This document shows positions 25,087-34,183 of a DNA stretch of 39,192 nt, one piece after another. The notes under the pieces are model-generated. The model was not told the origin of the DNA. It saw only the letters and a program-made list of their open reading frames with translations, and did no database searches. The stretch lies in contig CAJXBY010000003.1 in the NCBI GenBank assembly GCA_913051905.1, positions 1 to 39,192 on the forward strand. Reading direction: 5' to 3'. The stretch is from an uncultured Gammaproteobacteria bacterium. GTDB taxonomy: Bacteria > Pseudomonadota > Gammaproteobacteria > Arenicellales > UBA868. Made by a program: the position numbers and the translations under genes. Each line of letters starts with the position of its first letter. The first letter of the stretch is position 1.

Positions 25087-26445
25087 TTAGGTTGCACTGG
25101 TCAATAACCCCGGTCTCTGCAGATGCCAACTCGAGCCTCGCTGGTAGGCCGCACCGATACGCATCAGTAGTCCCTCTCCGAATGGCCGGCTGTTGAGCAG
25201 CATTCCGATGGGCATTCCCGCACTGGTGAATCCGCAGGGCACCGAAAGGCCAGGCATACCGGCCCATGAGAACAGATAAGTGAACCGGGTGATATGGTGC
25301 GTGATCGACAGCATATCGGCACTGTCCTCGATCAGCGGTGCAGTCACCGGAGAAGTCGGTGTCAGAATCACATCAACCGTCTCCATCGCACGCTGAACCA
25401 CCCGGTTCCAGTGCTCTCGGGCCCGCAGAGCAGCGGCGTAATCCCGACCGCTGACATCACGACCCAGCAGGATTCTCGCCAGTACGTCTTCCCCAAAAAG
25501 CTCCGGTCTCTCTTCGGCGCGCTCTCGGTGATACTCATAAGCATCGGCCCAGACCATAGGCATGACCGACGCGTGGGCGGTATCGGCACTCGGTAACTCG
25601 ATTTCCAGGAGTTGCGCACCCAGTCCAGCCAGTTGCTCCGCCCCCTGTTCGACCGCCTCGCCCACACCGGACTCGAGGTTCTCCAGGAAAAACCGCCGAG
25701 GCACCCCGATCCGGACTCCGGTGAGATCTTCGCTCATACGACTCAAGAAATCCGGCCACGTGTGACGCACCGAATAAATATCTTCGTCGTCGTAACCGGA
25801 CATGACGGCAAACATCCTGGCGACAACCTCAACACTGTTGCCAAGCGGCCCCACAGTGTCGATGGCCGGGCAGATTCGGGTGAAACTACCCGTCATTGGG
25901 ATCGAACCCATGGATGGCCGCAGACCGGTCACCCCGTTCAGGGCGGCCGGCGTGCGCACCGAACCGCCAGTATCTGAACCCACGGCACCCACACACATCT
26001 CGGCCGCGACTGAAGCCCCCGCCCCGCCACTGGATCCGCTGGGAATTCTCTCGAGGTCCCATGGATTTCGGGTGGGGCCGTAGTGGGGGTTCTGGGTGGT
26101 CGACCCATAGGCGAATTCATGCAGATTGGTCTTACCGACAATCACCGCCCCGGCCCGGCGCAATCGATCGACTATCAGGGCATCTGATTCGGGTACGTAG
26201 TCCTCAAAGAAGCGCGTGCCGTTGGTACACCTGACGCCTGCGACATCGATACAGTCCTTGACCGAAATCGGTACGCCCGCCAGCAGACCCCTCCCATCTC
26301 CGTTTTTGAACGCCGCATCGTCGCGCTCGGCCTCTGCAAGCGCGCTGTCCGTCAACACCGATATAAATGCGTTCACTTCGCCGTCAAATCGTTCGATATT
26401 GCCAAGACACCTTTGGGTCTCGGCGACCGCACTGTGATCATTCAT
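25087..26445 (-). CDS. Amidase (amidase signature family, GatA-like)
   Basis: A 452-residue serine amidase of the amidase-signature family, hydrolysing carboxamides to acid plus ammonia or amine. The catalytic triad can be placed at K63 (ISVKDC), S138 (SGSSGG) and S162 (SDTGGSVR); the 24-residue spacing between the two serines equals that in GatA. The segment between them, together with RTPAALNGVTGLRPS, is typical. It is not a housekeeping GatA by context, as no gatB or gatC is adjacent. ATG 26445 has GGAGG six bases upstream, so the frame extension to 26520 is not used. It stands alone, divergent from the HpaI-type aldolase. The substrate may be an amide released elsewhere in the cluster. 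Confidence 0.92.
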   Translation of the reverse strand: MNDHSAVAETQRCLGNIERFDGEVNAFISVLTDSALAEAERDDAAFKNGDGRGLLAGVPISVKDCIDVAGVRCTNGTRFFEDYVPESDALIVDRLRRAGAVIVGKTNLHEFAYGSTTQNPHYGPTRNPWDLERIPSGSSGGAGASVAAEMCVGAVGSDTGGSVRTPAALNGVTGLRPSMGSIPMTGSFTRICPAIDTVGPLGNSVEVVARMFAVMSGYDDEDIYSVRHTWPDFLSRMSEDLTGVRIGVPRRFFLENLESGVGEAVEQGAEQLAGLGAQLLEIELPSADTAHASVMPMVWADAYEYHRERAEERPELFGEDVLARILLGRDVSGRDYAAALRAREHWNRVVQRAMETVDVILTPTSPVTAPLIEDSADMLSITHHITRFTYLFSWAGMPGLSVPCGFTSAGMPIGMLLNSRPFGEGLLMRIGAAYQRGSSWHLQRPGLLTSAT

Positions 26446-26729
26446 AGCTATCCTCCGGCTTCGACCATCGGTCCTTCTTGCACCTGGTCTGGTGAAAACC
26501 CTGCGCCGATCCATCGGCAAGCGGGTTCAGTGCAATTGTGGCCGCAATCCCGCTGCCCCGGCAAGGTGCAGACGGTCTCCGTAAAGGACGGGGCGAAGAG
26601 ATGCGGCCGCTGGGGAAACATATCCATGACCACCAAGCCACACTGCTGTTATTCTTCTTTTTGCAAGCCCATCACCCAGGTGACACTCCCGAATACCGCA
26701 ATCACGGTAACAACACGGTAAAGCAAGCA

Positions 26730-27530
26730 ATGGCCAGAGCAAATCTCAAACGCCTTTTTGCCAGTGAGCAGCTTAAAGTCAGCCATGCCCTGTTCGAATT
26801 TTCGACCCCGGGCATCGGGCAGCTCCTGGGCAGCGCCGGCGTCGACTTCGTGTTTGTCGACATGGAGCATTCCGGATTCGGAATCTCCGAAATCAAAGAG
26901 CTGGTCACCAGTATGCGGGCCGCCGGTCTGCCTTCTATGGTGAGACCCCCTTCAAAGAGCTATCACCACATCGCCCGGACCCTGGATGTCGGCGCCGATG
27001 GCCTGTTGTTGCCGATGGTAGCCTCGGCCGACGAGGCGCGTGAGATCATCAAGCACATGTATTATCCGCCGAAGGGCCACCGGGGTATTGCGCTGGGCAT
27101 CGCTCACGACGGCTATGCGCCGCGCACACCTTCTGCCGCGTTGGCTGCCGCCAACCGCCGAATCGCGATGGCTGCACTGATCGAAACGGCCGAGGGCGTA
27201 GACAATGTCGAAGCCATTGCGGCAGTGCCAGGTGTCGACTGCCTGTGGCTGGGCCATTTCGATCTCAGCGCCTCCCTTGGTATACCGGGCCAGTTCGATC
27301 ACCCTGATTTCGTCCGGGCTGAACGGCGGATTCGGCGTGCTGCCCGCAGACACGGTAAGGCCCTGGGCTTCCTGGTGGTCGATGCCAAACAAGGCAGTGA
27401 CTGCTTCCGCAAGGGCTACGACGTGATCTGTTACCAGATGGATACCCTGACCTACCAGCAGACCCTGAGCCAGGGGATTGGCGATCTGCGGCGTCGCTGT
27501 GGCCGCGCTAAGGCACCCGGCAAACGATGA
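26730..27530 (+). CDS. HpcH/HpaI-family class II aldolase
   Basis: A 266-residue metal-dependent aldolase cleaving 4-hydroxy-2-oxo acids to pyruvate and an aldehyde, as in 4-hydroxy-2-oxoheptanedioate or 2-keto-3-deoxy-sugar-acid aldolases. The catalytic residues map well onto HpaI: H47 (DMEHSGFG), R72 (MVRPP), E152 (IETAEGV) and D178 (GHFDLS). The YPPKGHRG segment is characteristic. The start is taken at ATG 26730; a 64-codon upstream extension to 26538 lies in the divergent promoter region and does not resemble the family. Its stop overlaps the next gene's ATG in an ATGA (27527-27530), so it is coupled to the 2-hydroxyacid dehydrogenase. Confidence 0.93.
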   Translation: MARANLKRLFASEQLKVSHALFEFSTPGIGQLLGSAGVDFVFVDMEHSGFGISEIKELVTSMRAAGLPSMVRPPSKSYHHIARTLDVGADGLLLPMVASADEAREIIKHMYYPPKGHRGIALGIAHDGYAPRTPSAALAAANRRIAMAALIETAEGVDNVEAIAAVPGVDCLWLGHFDLSASLGIPGQFDHPDFVRAERRIRRAARRHGKALGFLVVDAKQGSDCFRKGYDVICYQMDTLTYQQTLSQGIGDLRRRCGRAKAPGKR

Positions 27531-28594
27531 ACCGCACCGGTCCGTTCCGTGTGGCCCTGTCCGGGGCCTTCCAGACTGACACCGACCAACCGGTGTTTCC
27601 GATGTTCGACCTGCAACCGCTGAGCAACGACCCCGAGGTTGAATTCACTTATGTACCCGGTGTTGAAGGGCGCATGTCGGGTGAATCCCTGGAAGACTAC
27701 GATGCACTGGTACTGCTGCTGGAGACATTCGATGCCGAAAGTATTCCTGCCAGCGGCCGCCTGAGCCTGGTCGCCCGATTCGGCGTAGGTTTCGATACAG
27801 TCGACGTTACCGCCTGCACAGCGGCCGGCATTGCGGTCGGCATCACACCGAACGGCGTCCGACGGCCGGTTGCCGTTGCCATACTGACGTTTATCCTGAC
27901 TCTTGCTGGTCGACTCATGATCAAGGATCGCCTGGTGCGCGGTGGTCCCAAGACTTTTGCCCAAAGATCCGACCACATGGGTTCCGGGCTGATCGGGAAA
28001 ACACTTGGTTCCGTGGGTCTGGGTAATATCGGCGCGGAGGTGTTCCGGGTATCGGCCCCACTGGGTATGCGCTTTATCGCGCACGACCCTTACGTGGACC
28101 CAGCAGTTGCCCGGGAGGTCGGTGTAGAACTGACAGACCTTGAAACGGTCTTTAGAGAAAGTGACTTTCTTACACTGAACGTACCGCTCTCAGATGAAAC
28201 CCGGCACCTGGTCAACGCCGAACGACTCAAGCTGATGAAACCCAGTGCCTACCTGATCAACACCTCTCGTGGACCGGTGGTAGACCCGGACGCGCTGACA
28301 CTGGCGCTCGAATCCGGGATCATCGCCGGTGCCGGACTGGATGTCTTTGAGCCCGAACCACCCAACGCAGATGACCCGCTACTGAAAATGGACAACGTCA
28401 TCCTGACGCCACACGCGCTGTGCTGGACGGACCAGTGTTTTGCGGGGATCGGCGCACAGGACCTCGAACACGTCTTTGCCGTCAAACACGGATCGACGCC
28501 TCTGGCCCTGGCCAACCCCGAAGTCGCAGAGAATTCCGTTTTTAGGGCCAAGCTGGCCCGCTACCGGGACCGCTTTGGACCTCAGTCGACGTAA
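27527..28594 (+). CDS. D-isomer-specific 2-hydroxyacid dehydrogenase
   Basis: A 355-residue NAD(P)-dependent dehydrogenase interconverting 2-oxo acids and D-2-hydroxy acids. The nucleotide motif VGLGNIGAE lies near residue 166, and the catalytic set is complete: R in INTSRGPVVD, E in DVFEPEPPN and H in LTPHALCW. It is somewhat longer than usual at the N-terminus (FPMFDLQPLSND) but colinear with the family. It overlaps the aldolase gene by four bases and converges on the RraA-family gene with a 13-base overlap (28582-28594). It could process the 2-oxo acid made by, or entering, the aldolase reaction. Confidence 0.93.
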   Translation: MNRTGPFRVALSGAFQTDTDQPVFPMFDLQPLSNDPEVEFTYVPGVEGRMSGESLEDYDALVLLLETFDAESIPASGRLSLVARFGVGFDTVDVTACTAAGIAVGITPNGVRRPVAVAILTFILTLAGRLMIKDRLVRGGPKTFAQRSDHMGSGLIGKTLGSVGLGNIGAEVFRVSAPLGMRFIAHDPYVDPAVAREVGVELTDLETVFRESDFLTLNVPLSDETRHLVNAERLKLMKPSAYLINTSRGPVVDPDALTLALESGIIAGAGLDVFEPEPPNADDPLLKMDNVILTPHALCWTDQCFAGIGAQDLEHVFAVKHGSTPLALANPEVAENSVFRAKLARYRDRFGPQST

Positions 28595-29268
28595 CGTGTC
28601 CGGTCCGAGGTCAGCAACTCCTCGACCCAATCCATCCCGGTGATTCCGCTTTTGACCTTGGCCTCCAGAGCTGCTTCGAGTTCCCGCACCACCTCGAGAT
28701 CCCGCAGTACGGAGTCGATCCGCTCTCGTGCCACGACGACCACACCGTCACGGTCTCCAATAAGAAGGTCTCCGGAGCAGATTGTCGTGCCGCCCATTGC
28801 GACCGGCAGTCCGACTGAGCCCGGTCCCTGGGAATAGGGAGAGTTGGGGGATACCCCGGTACAGAACACCGGTATGCCGACCGGTAGGATTCCCTCCACG
28901 TCACGCACCAAGCCATCAGTGACAATCGCCCGAATCTTCTTGTTGTTGGCCATCACGGCAACGTTATCACCGACCACCGCGGCCCCGTCATAACCCCCGG
29001 TTTCGATCACTAGAACATCACCGGACTCTGCCAGAGCGATGGCTGGCTGCACCGGCAGCATGTCCCTTGGTTCCAGATGGGCGGTGATTGCAGGTCCAAC
29101 AAAGGTCATTTCGTTCAGTAATGGCTTGATCCGGTGATCAAGGGCACCGGTTCCGTTCTGGGCATCGACCACGAAACTGGTGGTCAGCCCCTCAAACGCC
29201 GCGATCTGCTCCGGCGTCGGCCGGGGAAAATCTTTTCTGACGGTCAAGGATACGGGTTCACCGATCAT
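28582..29268 (-). CDS. RraA/4-hydroxy-4-methyl-2-oxoglutarate aldolase family protein
   Basis: A 228-residue protein of the RraA-like family, which includes the HMG/CHA pyruvate aldolases and the RNase E inhibitor RraA. The D-x20-R-D pattern of the aldolase group is present (D101, R122, D123, then E125), and the glycine-rich GDVLVIETGG and GPGSVGLPVAMGG segments are typical. In a catabolic cluster the aldolase or decarboxylase reading is more likely than RNase E regulation. It is transcribed against its neighbours and shares its 3' end with the dehydrogenase gene (13-base overlap). The upstream region is divergent from the UxaA-type gene. Confidence 0.88.
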   Translation of the reverse strand: MIGEPVSLTVRKDFPRPTPEQIAAFEGLTTSFVVDAQNGTGALDHRIKPLLNEMTFVGPAITAHLEPRDMLPVQPAIALAESGDVLVIETGGYDGAAVVGDNVAVMANNKKIRAIVTDGLVRDVEGILPVGIPVFCTGVSPNSPYSQGPGSVGLPVAMGGTTICSGDLLIGDRDGVVVVARERIDSVLRDLEVVRELEAALEAKVKSGITGMDWVEELLTSDRTRYVD

Positions 29269-29400
29269 TGCATGCTCCGTGAATGCGAAACAGGTTCTGT
29301 TGCGGGTGACTATAAACGATCTGGGTGCCGAGCCTGTGCTGGTGCGCCCAGCTAAGAGCAGACGACTCTCTTTTCCTCCTCGCTATGGAGGCCTGAAAGC

Positions 29401-29426
29401 GAGAACCCGGACCCTGCCCGGTTCTC
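29401..29426. repeat. Inverted repeat upstream of the dehydratase gene
   Basis: GAGAACC (29401-29407) and GGTTCTC (29420-29426) form a perfect 7-bp inverted repeat with a 12-base spacer, in the 202-base divergent region between the RraA-type and UxaA-type genes. There is no T-run, so an operator half-site pair is as likely as an RNA hairpin. No family of regulator can be assigned. Confidence 0.45.
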
Positions 29427-29470
29427 AAATCGATTAAACTCGTTCTGATCACCGAATATGGGGAAATCGC

Positions 29471-30997
29471 ATGAGTGATACCGCTACCCGCACCATCCGG
29501 CTCAGCCTGGAAGACAACGTAGTGGTTGCCCGCCACGCACTGCGCAGCGGCACCGCCATCAGTGAAGAAGACCTGACCACGGTCGAAGCCATTGATCCTG
29601 GTCATAAGATCGCAACGCGTGCCATCAAACGCGGCGATACAGTGCGCAAATACGACCAGATCATCGGTGTCGCCGAAGCCGACATCCAACCGGGTCAGCA
29701 TGTCCATACCCACAACCTGAGAATGGACGAGTTCGACCGGGACTACCAGTTCTGCCAGGCGGTGAAAAAGCTCGATTACCGGCCCGAGCCCGAGCGGGCC
29801 ACTTACCAGGGTATTGTCCGCGACGATGGGCGAACCGCTACCCGCAACTATATCGGCGTGCTGACCAGCGTAAACTGCTCGGCCACCGTGGCGCGCCATG
29901 TCGCAGCAAAATTTAATGACACGGTCCTTGCCGAATTCCCTAACGTGGACGGGGTCGTGGCGCTCACCCATGACTATGGTTGCGGGGGCTGCGCTGGGAT
30001 GGGACTCAATTACATCCAACGCACGATATCCGGTTACAGCCGCCATCCGAACTTCTATGCCGTGGTGATCATTGGCCTTGGCTGCGAAGCCAACCAGATC
30101 GGGGCGATGATGGATGCGGAGAAACTCAACCCCAGCGAGACACTGCATGCGTTTACGATCCAGGACTCGGGCGGCAGTGCCGCCGCCGCAGAACGCGGCG
30201 AAGGACTGGTCCGGGAACTGCTGGCTGATGCAAACCGGGCGGCGCGGGTCGAAAGGCCAGCCAGCGATCTGATCCTGGCACTGGAGTGTGGTGGTTCCGA
30301 CGGATATTCCGGTATCTCAGCCAACCCGGCACTCGGTGCCGCGGCCGACCTGCTGGTGCTGAATGGTGGCACGGCCTGCCTCGCCGAAACACCCGAGATT
30401 TATGGCGCCGAGCACCTCCTTACCCGCAGGGCCGTCAGCCCCGAAGTCGGGGAGAAGCTGGTAGAACGGATTCGCTGGTGGGAAAACTATACCCGCAGCA
30501 ACCACGCCGAGATGAACAATAATCCCGCCCCCGGTAACAAGGCGGGCGGTCTCACCACCATCCTGGAAAAATCACTGGGCGCGGTCGCCAAGGGCGGAAC
30601 GACTAACCTCGTCGATGTCTACGAATACGCCGAACCGATCACCGAGAAGGGTTTCGTGTTTATGGACACCCCGGGCTACGATCCTGCTTCGATCACCGGT
30701 ATGGTCGCAGGTGGCGCCAATATCACCTGCTTCACCACCGGCCGGGGATCGGTCTACGGTGGCAAACCCGTTCCCAGCCTGAAGCTCGCCACCAACACGC
30801 CGATGTACCTGCGCATGGAGAATGACATGGACATCAACTGCGGTGATATCGTCGATGGCGATGCGACAGTCGAGAGCAAAGGCCAGGAAATCTTTGACAG
30901 GATCATTGCCTGTGCATCGGGAAAACCGTCGAAATCCGAACAGATGGGCATGGGTGAGGAAGAGTTCGTACCATGGACCGTCGGGGCAATCCTTTGA
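29471..30997 (+). CDS. Altronate/galactarate dehydratase (UxaA/GarD family)
   Basis: A 508-residue iron-dependent sugar-acid dehydratase that removes water from an aldonate or aldarate to give a 2-keto-3-deoxy acid. An N-terminal SAF domain (about residues 8-95, with ARHALRSGTAI and GDTVRKYDQIIG) is fused to the large UxaA/GarD domain. Conserved blocks include THDYGCGGC, GLGCEANQIG, LECGGSDGYSGISANPALG, NNPAPGNKAGG and GRGSVYGGKPVPSLK. GGGGA lies ahead of the ATG. It opens the ten-gene plus-strand run to the right edge. Galactarate, altronate or a related acid are all possible; the MFS transporter and the aldolases in the window fit a non-phosphorylated keto-deoxy acid route. Confidence 0.94.
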   Translation: MSDTATRTIRLSLEDNVVVARHALRSGTAISEEDLTTVEAIDPGHKIATRAIKRGDTVRKYDQIIGVAEADIQPGQHVHTHNLRMDEFDRDYQFCQAVKKLDYRPEPERATYQGIVRDDGRTATRNYIGVLTSVNCSATVARHVAAKFNDTVLAEFPNVDGVVALTHDYGCGGCAGMGLNYIQRTISGYSRHPNFYAVVIIGLGCEANQIGAMMDAEKLNPSETLHAFTIQDSGGSAAAAERGEGLVRELLADANRAARVERPASDLILALECGGSDGYSGISANPALGAAADLLVLNGGTACLAETPEIYGAEHLLTRRAVSPEVGEKLVERIRWWENYTRSNHAEMNNNPAPGNKAGGLTTILEKSLGAVAKGGTTNLVDVYEYAEPITEKGFVFMDTPGYDPASITGMVAGGANITCFTTGRGSVYGGKPVPSLKLATNTPMYLRMENDMDINCGDIVDGDATVESKGQEIFDRIIACASGKPSKSEQMGMGEEEFVPWTVGAIL

Positions 30998-31067
30998 GCG
31001 TCTTCTTGCTGTAGTCCGTAGTCTCACCGAAAACTCCGAACCACACTTCTGACCTCTTCGTGCTGCC

Positions 31068-31829
31068 ATGCTGACGGCTGAACAGCTTAATCACTATCAC
31101 ACACACGGCTTCGTTGTTCCCGACTACCGACTCGGCGACGACGTACTGGGCTCGATCAAGGCGGCTCACGGCCGTCTGATCACAATCCATCCTGAATTTC
31201 GAAACTACTGCCCTGCACTGCTGGCCTACGATCTGGCCTTTCTGAATTTCGCCCGGATCCCTGAGATCCTGGATATGGTAGAACAGGTAATCGGCAATGA
31301 CTTTGCTTTGTGGAACTCCAGTCTTTTTGCCAAACCCGCGAGCGACGGTCAGGCCACGCCCTGGCACCAGGACGGGGAGTACTGGCCGATCCGTCCGGTT
31401 GCAACCTGTACGGTGTGGATCGCGGTCGATGATGCCAACACCAGCAACGGCTGTCTGAGGGTGATTCCCGGTTCACACAAACGAGAGGACCTGCTGCGGC
31501 ACCGCACCAATCCCGATCCGAACCTGACACTCAATCAGGAACTGCTGCCGGCGGAATTCGATGAATCCCAGGCCGTGGATCTGGTTCTCTCAGCGGGCCA
31601 GATTTCCCTGCACGATGTGCGCCTGGTGCATGGCTCCGAACCCAATCGGTCAGATCGACCACGCCGCGGAATGACCCTGCGCTACATGCCGCTGACCTCG
31701 GTGTTCGACCGTTCACTAGCTACCGCTCAACCAGACCGCAAAGGCTTTCCGGGGCACGGGGAACGGACACTTTACCTGATGCGCGGCGACGACCAGACTG
31801 GACGCAACGATTTTCGAATGCGCCAGTGA
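31068..31829 (+). CDS. Phytanoyl-CoA dioxygenase (PhyH) family protein, copy 1
   Basis: A 253-residue Fe(II)/2-oxoglutarate-dependent oxygenase. The iron triad is H100-x-D102 (WHQDGEYW) and H188 (VHGSEPNRS), with an arginine (about R200) for 2-oxoglutarate. GCLRVIPGSH is the family signature. Members hydroxylate small acids or natural products. The ATG at 31068 lacks a clear Shine-Dalgarno and lies 70 bases after the dehydratase stop. It resembles copy 2 at 37174-38073 in the HGSxPNRSD segment but is otherwise distinct. The substrate is unknown. Confidence 0.9.
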   Translation: MLTAEQLNHYHTHGFVVPDYRLGDDVLGSIKAAHGRLITIHPEFRNYCPALLAYDLAFLNFARIPEILDMVEQVIGNDFALWNSSLFAKPASDGQATPWHQDGEYWPIRPVATCTVWIAVDDANTSNGCLRVIPGSHKREDLLRHRTNPDPNLTLNQELLPAEFDESQAVDLVLSAGQISLHDVRLVHGSEPNRSDRPRRGMTLRYMPLTSVFDRSLATAQPDRKGFPGHGERTLYLMRGDDQTGRNDFRMRQ

Positions 31830-31901
31830 CCCGGCGGACCACGGCACCGTTCAAAGACCGCATCGATTAAGGCACCACACAACCAACAGGAGCACCATAC
31901 G

Positions 31902-32789
31902 ATGGCCAACAACGAACTGTCCGGCGTAATTCCGCCCATGACAACGCCTTTTACTGCCGACGGCGAGCTGGATCTTGCGGCCGTCAAGACACAGATCGAC
32001 TGGCTTGTGGACTGTGGTGTCAGCGGTATCGCCGTCGGCGGTAGCACCGGTGAAGGGCACGCCCTGCAGGCCGATGAGTTCAAGGCCCTGATCGAGTGTG
32101 CACTGGAGGCTGCGGATGGCCGTACCGCGGTGATTGCCGGCATCATCACCGACTCAACCCGCGAATCGGTCCGGCGCGGCCAGATGATTCGGGACTCCGG
32201 CGTGGCTGCACTGCAGGTCACACCCGTCCATTATGTCTTTAAACCCGGTGACGATGACACGGTAGGTCACTTTAATACGCTCACTCGTGAGACCGGGATG
32301 CCGGTGATCATCTACAACGTGATCCCGTGGAACTATCTTTCCCCGGAACTACTCGTCCGTGTCATGCGCGAGGTACCGGGTGTCATCGGCGTCAAGCAAA
32401 GCGCCGGCGACATGAAGCTTTTTGCCGATCTGATGATCTCGGCCGATAAGGAGGACCTGATCTTCAGTGCCGTCGACGGCCTGCTCTATGCCAGCTATTG
32501 CCTGGGCGCACAAGGATCAATTGCAGCCATACTGTCCGCGGCACCCGGGCCCAGTGTCAAATTGTGGGAAGCCACCAAAGCGGGTGACCATGTCACCGCC
32601 CTCGATCTGCACGAGCGGCTGCTGGTCCTGTGGAACGCCATCGTCGGTGACGCCCTACCGGCCACCACCAAGTGTGCACAGATTCTGCAGGGGATCCCTG
32701 CCGGACTTCCGCGGCAACCGATGTCCATGCCATCCGAATCCAAGCAGGCCGAAATCCGCAAAGCCCTCGAGGGACTCGATCTGGTCTGA
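31902..32789 (+). CDS. Dihydrodipicolinate synthase/N-acetylneuraminate lyase family protein
   Basis: A 295-residue TIM-barrel Schiff-base lyase. The Schiff-base lysine is K165 (GVKQSAGD), the catalytic tyrosine is Y138 (IIYNV), and the carboxylate-binding loop reads GSTGE (47-51), closer to sialic acid and keto-deoxy-sugar-acid lyases than to the GTTGE of true DapA. This favours a catabolic aldolase or a 5-keto-4-deoxyglucarate dehydratase type enzyme acting downstream of the UxaA-type dehydratase. AGGAG lies about ten bases before the ATG. It is in the same orientation and close to its neighbours. Confidence 0.92.
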   Translation: MANNELSGVIPPMTTPFTADGELDLAAVKTQIDWLVDCGVSGIAVGGSTGEGHALQADEFKALIECALEAADGRTAVIAGIITDSTRESVRRGQMIRDSGVAALQVTPVHYVFKPGDDDTVGHFNTLTRETGMPVIIYNVIPWNYLSPELLVRVMREVPGVIGVKQSAGDMKLFADLMISADKEDLIFSAVDGLLYASYCLGAQGSIAAILSAAPGPSVKLWEATKAGDHVTALDLHERLLVLWNAIVGDALPATTKCAQILQGIPAGLPRQPMSMPSESKQAEIRKALEGLDLV

Positions 32790-32808
32790 AGTCGGGCGCC
32801 GTTAAAAT

Positions 32809-32832
32809 ACGCCGGGTAACAGAGCCCGGCGT
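32809..32832 (+). repeat. GC-rich hairpin between lyase and MFS genes
   Basis: ACGCCGGG (32809-32816) and CCCGGCGT (32825-32832) pair perfectly around an 8-base loop, 20 bases after the lyase stop. No U-tract follows, so it may stabilise the upstream message or act as a partial terminator within the long plus-strand run. Confidence 0.55.
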
Positions 32833-32919
32833 GTCGAGGGGTCCTGCCGCCTGCTATTTTGTCATGACCGATTCGTCACACGGCCTTTCTTCCGCTATCG
32901 CCCGGTTCCGCCTGTCTCC

Positions 32920-34146
32920 TTGAGTACCTTACGCCGACAGGGCTACTTGCTCGTTGGGGCCTGTTTTCTGACACAGGCCGTCTACGTCGGCGTGCTGTTC
33001 ACGTTCGGCATGCTGTTTCTGGAGTTCGAACGCACCTTCGGCTGGTCGCGCGCCACCATTTCCGGCGCCTTCTCGGTATTTCTACTGGCCACGGGTTCGA
33101 CAGGCATCGTGATGGGCAAGCTCAATGATCAGTTCGGCCCGAGGCGCATCATGATCGCCGGCGCGGTCATCCACGGTGCGGGTTACGCTTTGATGTCCAT
33201 CATTCAGGCGCCCTGGCAGCTGTACTTCTTCTACGGATTTCTGGCGGCCATCGGTTTCAGTACCCACGACATCGTAACGCTGTCTACCGTTGCCCGCTGG
33301 TTCAAAGGCCGAAGGAGCCTGGTGTCAGGCATCGTCAAATCGGGAGCCGGCGCCGGACAGTTCATCATTCCGCTGCTGCTCACGCTGCTGCTCACCGTTT
33401 CGGACTGGCGGATGGCCTGCTTGATTTTTGGAGCGGCCTCCACGGTCATCCTGACGTTGCTGGCCCAGTTTCTGACGCGCCATCCCCCGACCAGTACCGT
33501 AGCCGGTTCCGAGCGTCCGACCCCGACTCCAGACACGGGAGAGGCAGAGCACGGCCTGACACTTGGCGAAACGTGCAGGACACGCAACTTCTGGATCCTG
33601 TGTGTGGGGCAGTTCCTGGTGTTTTTCTGCCTAATGGTCGTCATGATTCACATCGCACCGCATGCCCGGGACCTTGGATTTTCGGCCGAAGTGGCGGCAC
33701 AGGTTCTTGCCACAGTCGGTGCAGCCAGCATAGCGGGACGTCTGGTGATGGGTGCCGTCGCCGACCGACTGGGCGGCAAAAGCTCTCTGATGATTGCCTA
33801 TGGCGTGCTGTCGGTATGCCTGATCTGGCTGCTTTTTATTCGTGAACCCTGGGTGCTTTTCCTATTTGCACCGGTCTACGGATTCAGCCACGGCGCCTTT
33901 TTTACGCTCATCTCTCCGACCGTGGCTGAACTTTTCGGGACCCGTGCACATGGGGTCATCTTTGCGATTGTACTGTTCCACGGCACCATCGGCGGTGCCG
34001 TAAGCCCCTTCCTAGCCGGCCGTGTGTTCGACGCCATTGGCACTTACCAGCCTGTTTTCCAGGTCCTGGCAGTGCTTGCCATCGTGGGCCTGGTACTGGT
34101 TAACTTCCTTCAGCCCGCCCGGTTGAAACTCGCCCGGGCGGATTGA
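32920..34146 (+). CDS. MFS transporter (monocarboxylate/oxalate-formate type)
   Basis: A 408-residue twelve-helix major facilitator. The first half has FGMLFLEFERTFGWSRATIS and the loop 2-3 motif GKLNDQFGPRR; a polar central loop with PTPTPDTGEAEHG (about residues 190-215) precedes the second half with GAVADRLGGK. This resembles transporters of small carboxylates. The start is a TTG at 32920, as no in-frame ATG or GTG precedes it near the first helix, and there is no obvious Shine-Dalgarno. A 19-codon open frame (ATG 32864, ending in a TGA that overlaps this TTG) could couple translation, but this is weak. It is a likely importer of the acid degraded by the cluster. Confidence 0.9.
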   Translation: MSTLRRQGYLLVGACFLTQAVYVGVLFTFGMLFLEFERTFGWSRATISGAFSVFLLATGSTGIVMGKLNDQFGPRRIMIAGAVIHGAGYALMSIIQAPWQLYFFYGFLAAIGFSTHDIVTLSTVARWFKGRRSLVSGIVKSGAGAGQFIIPLLLTLLLTVSDWRMACLIFGAASTVILTLLAQFLTRHPPTSTVAGSERPTPTPDTGEAEHGLTLGETCRTRNFWILCVGQFLVFFCLMVVMIHIAPHARDLGFSAEVAAQVLATVGAASIAGRLVMGAVADRLGGKSSLMIAYGVLSVCLIWLLFIREPWVLFLFAPVYGFSHGAFFTLISPTVAELFGTRAHGVIFAIVLFHGTIGGAVSPFLAGRVFDAIGTYQPVFQVLAVLAIVGLVLVNFLQPARLKLARAD

Positions 34147-34183
34147 AGCAACAGTCCTTCGGGAGAAGATCCGGATCTGAACA

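Noticed and set aside
26538..26729. 64-codon N-terminal extension of the HpaI-type aldolase
   Set aside because: HpaI catalytic residue numbering fits a start at 26730, and the extension lies in the divergent promoter region next to the amidase gene.
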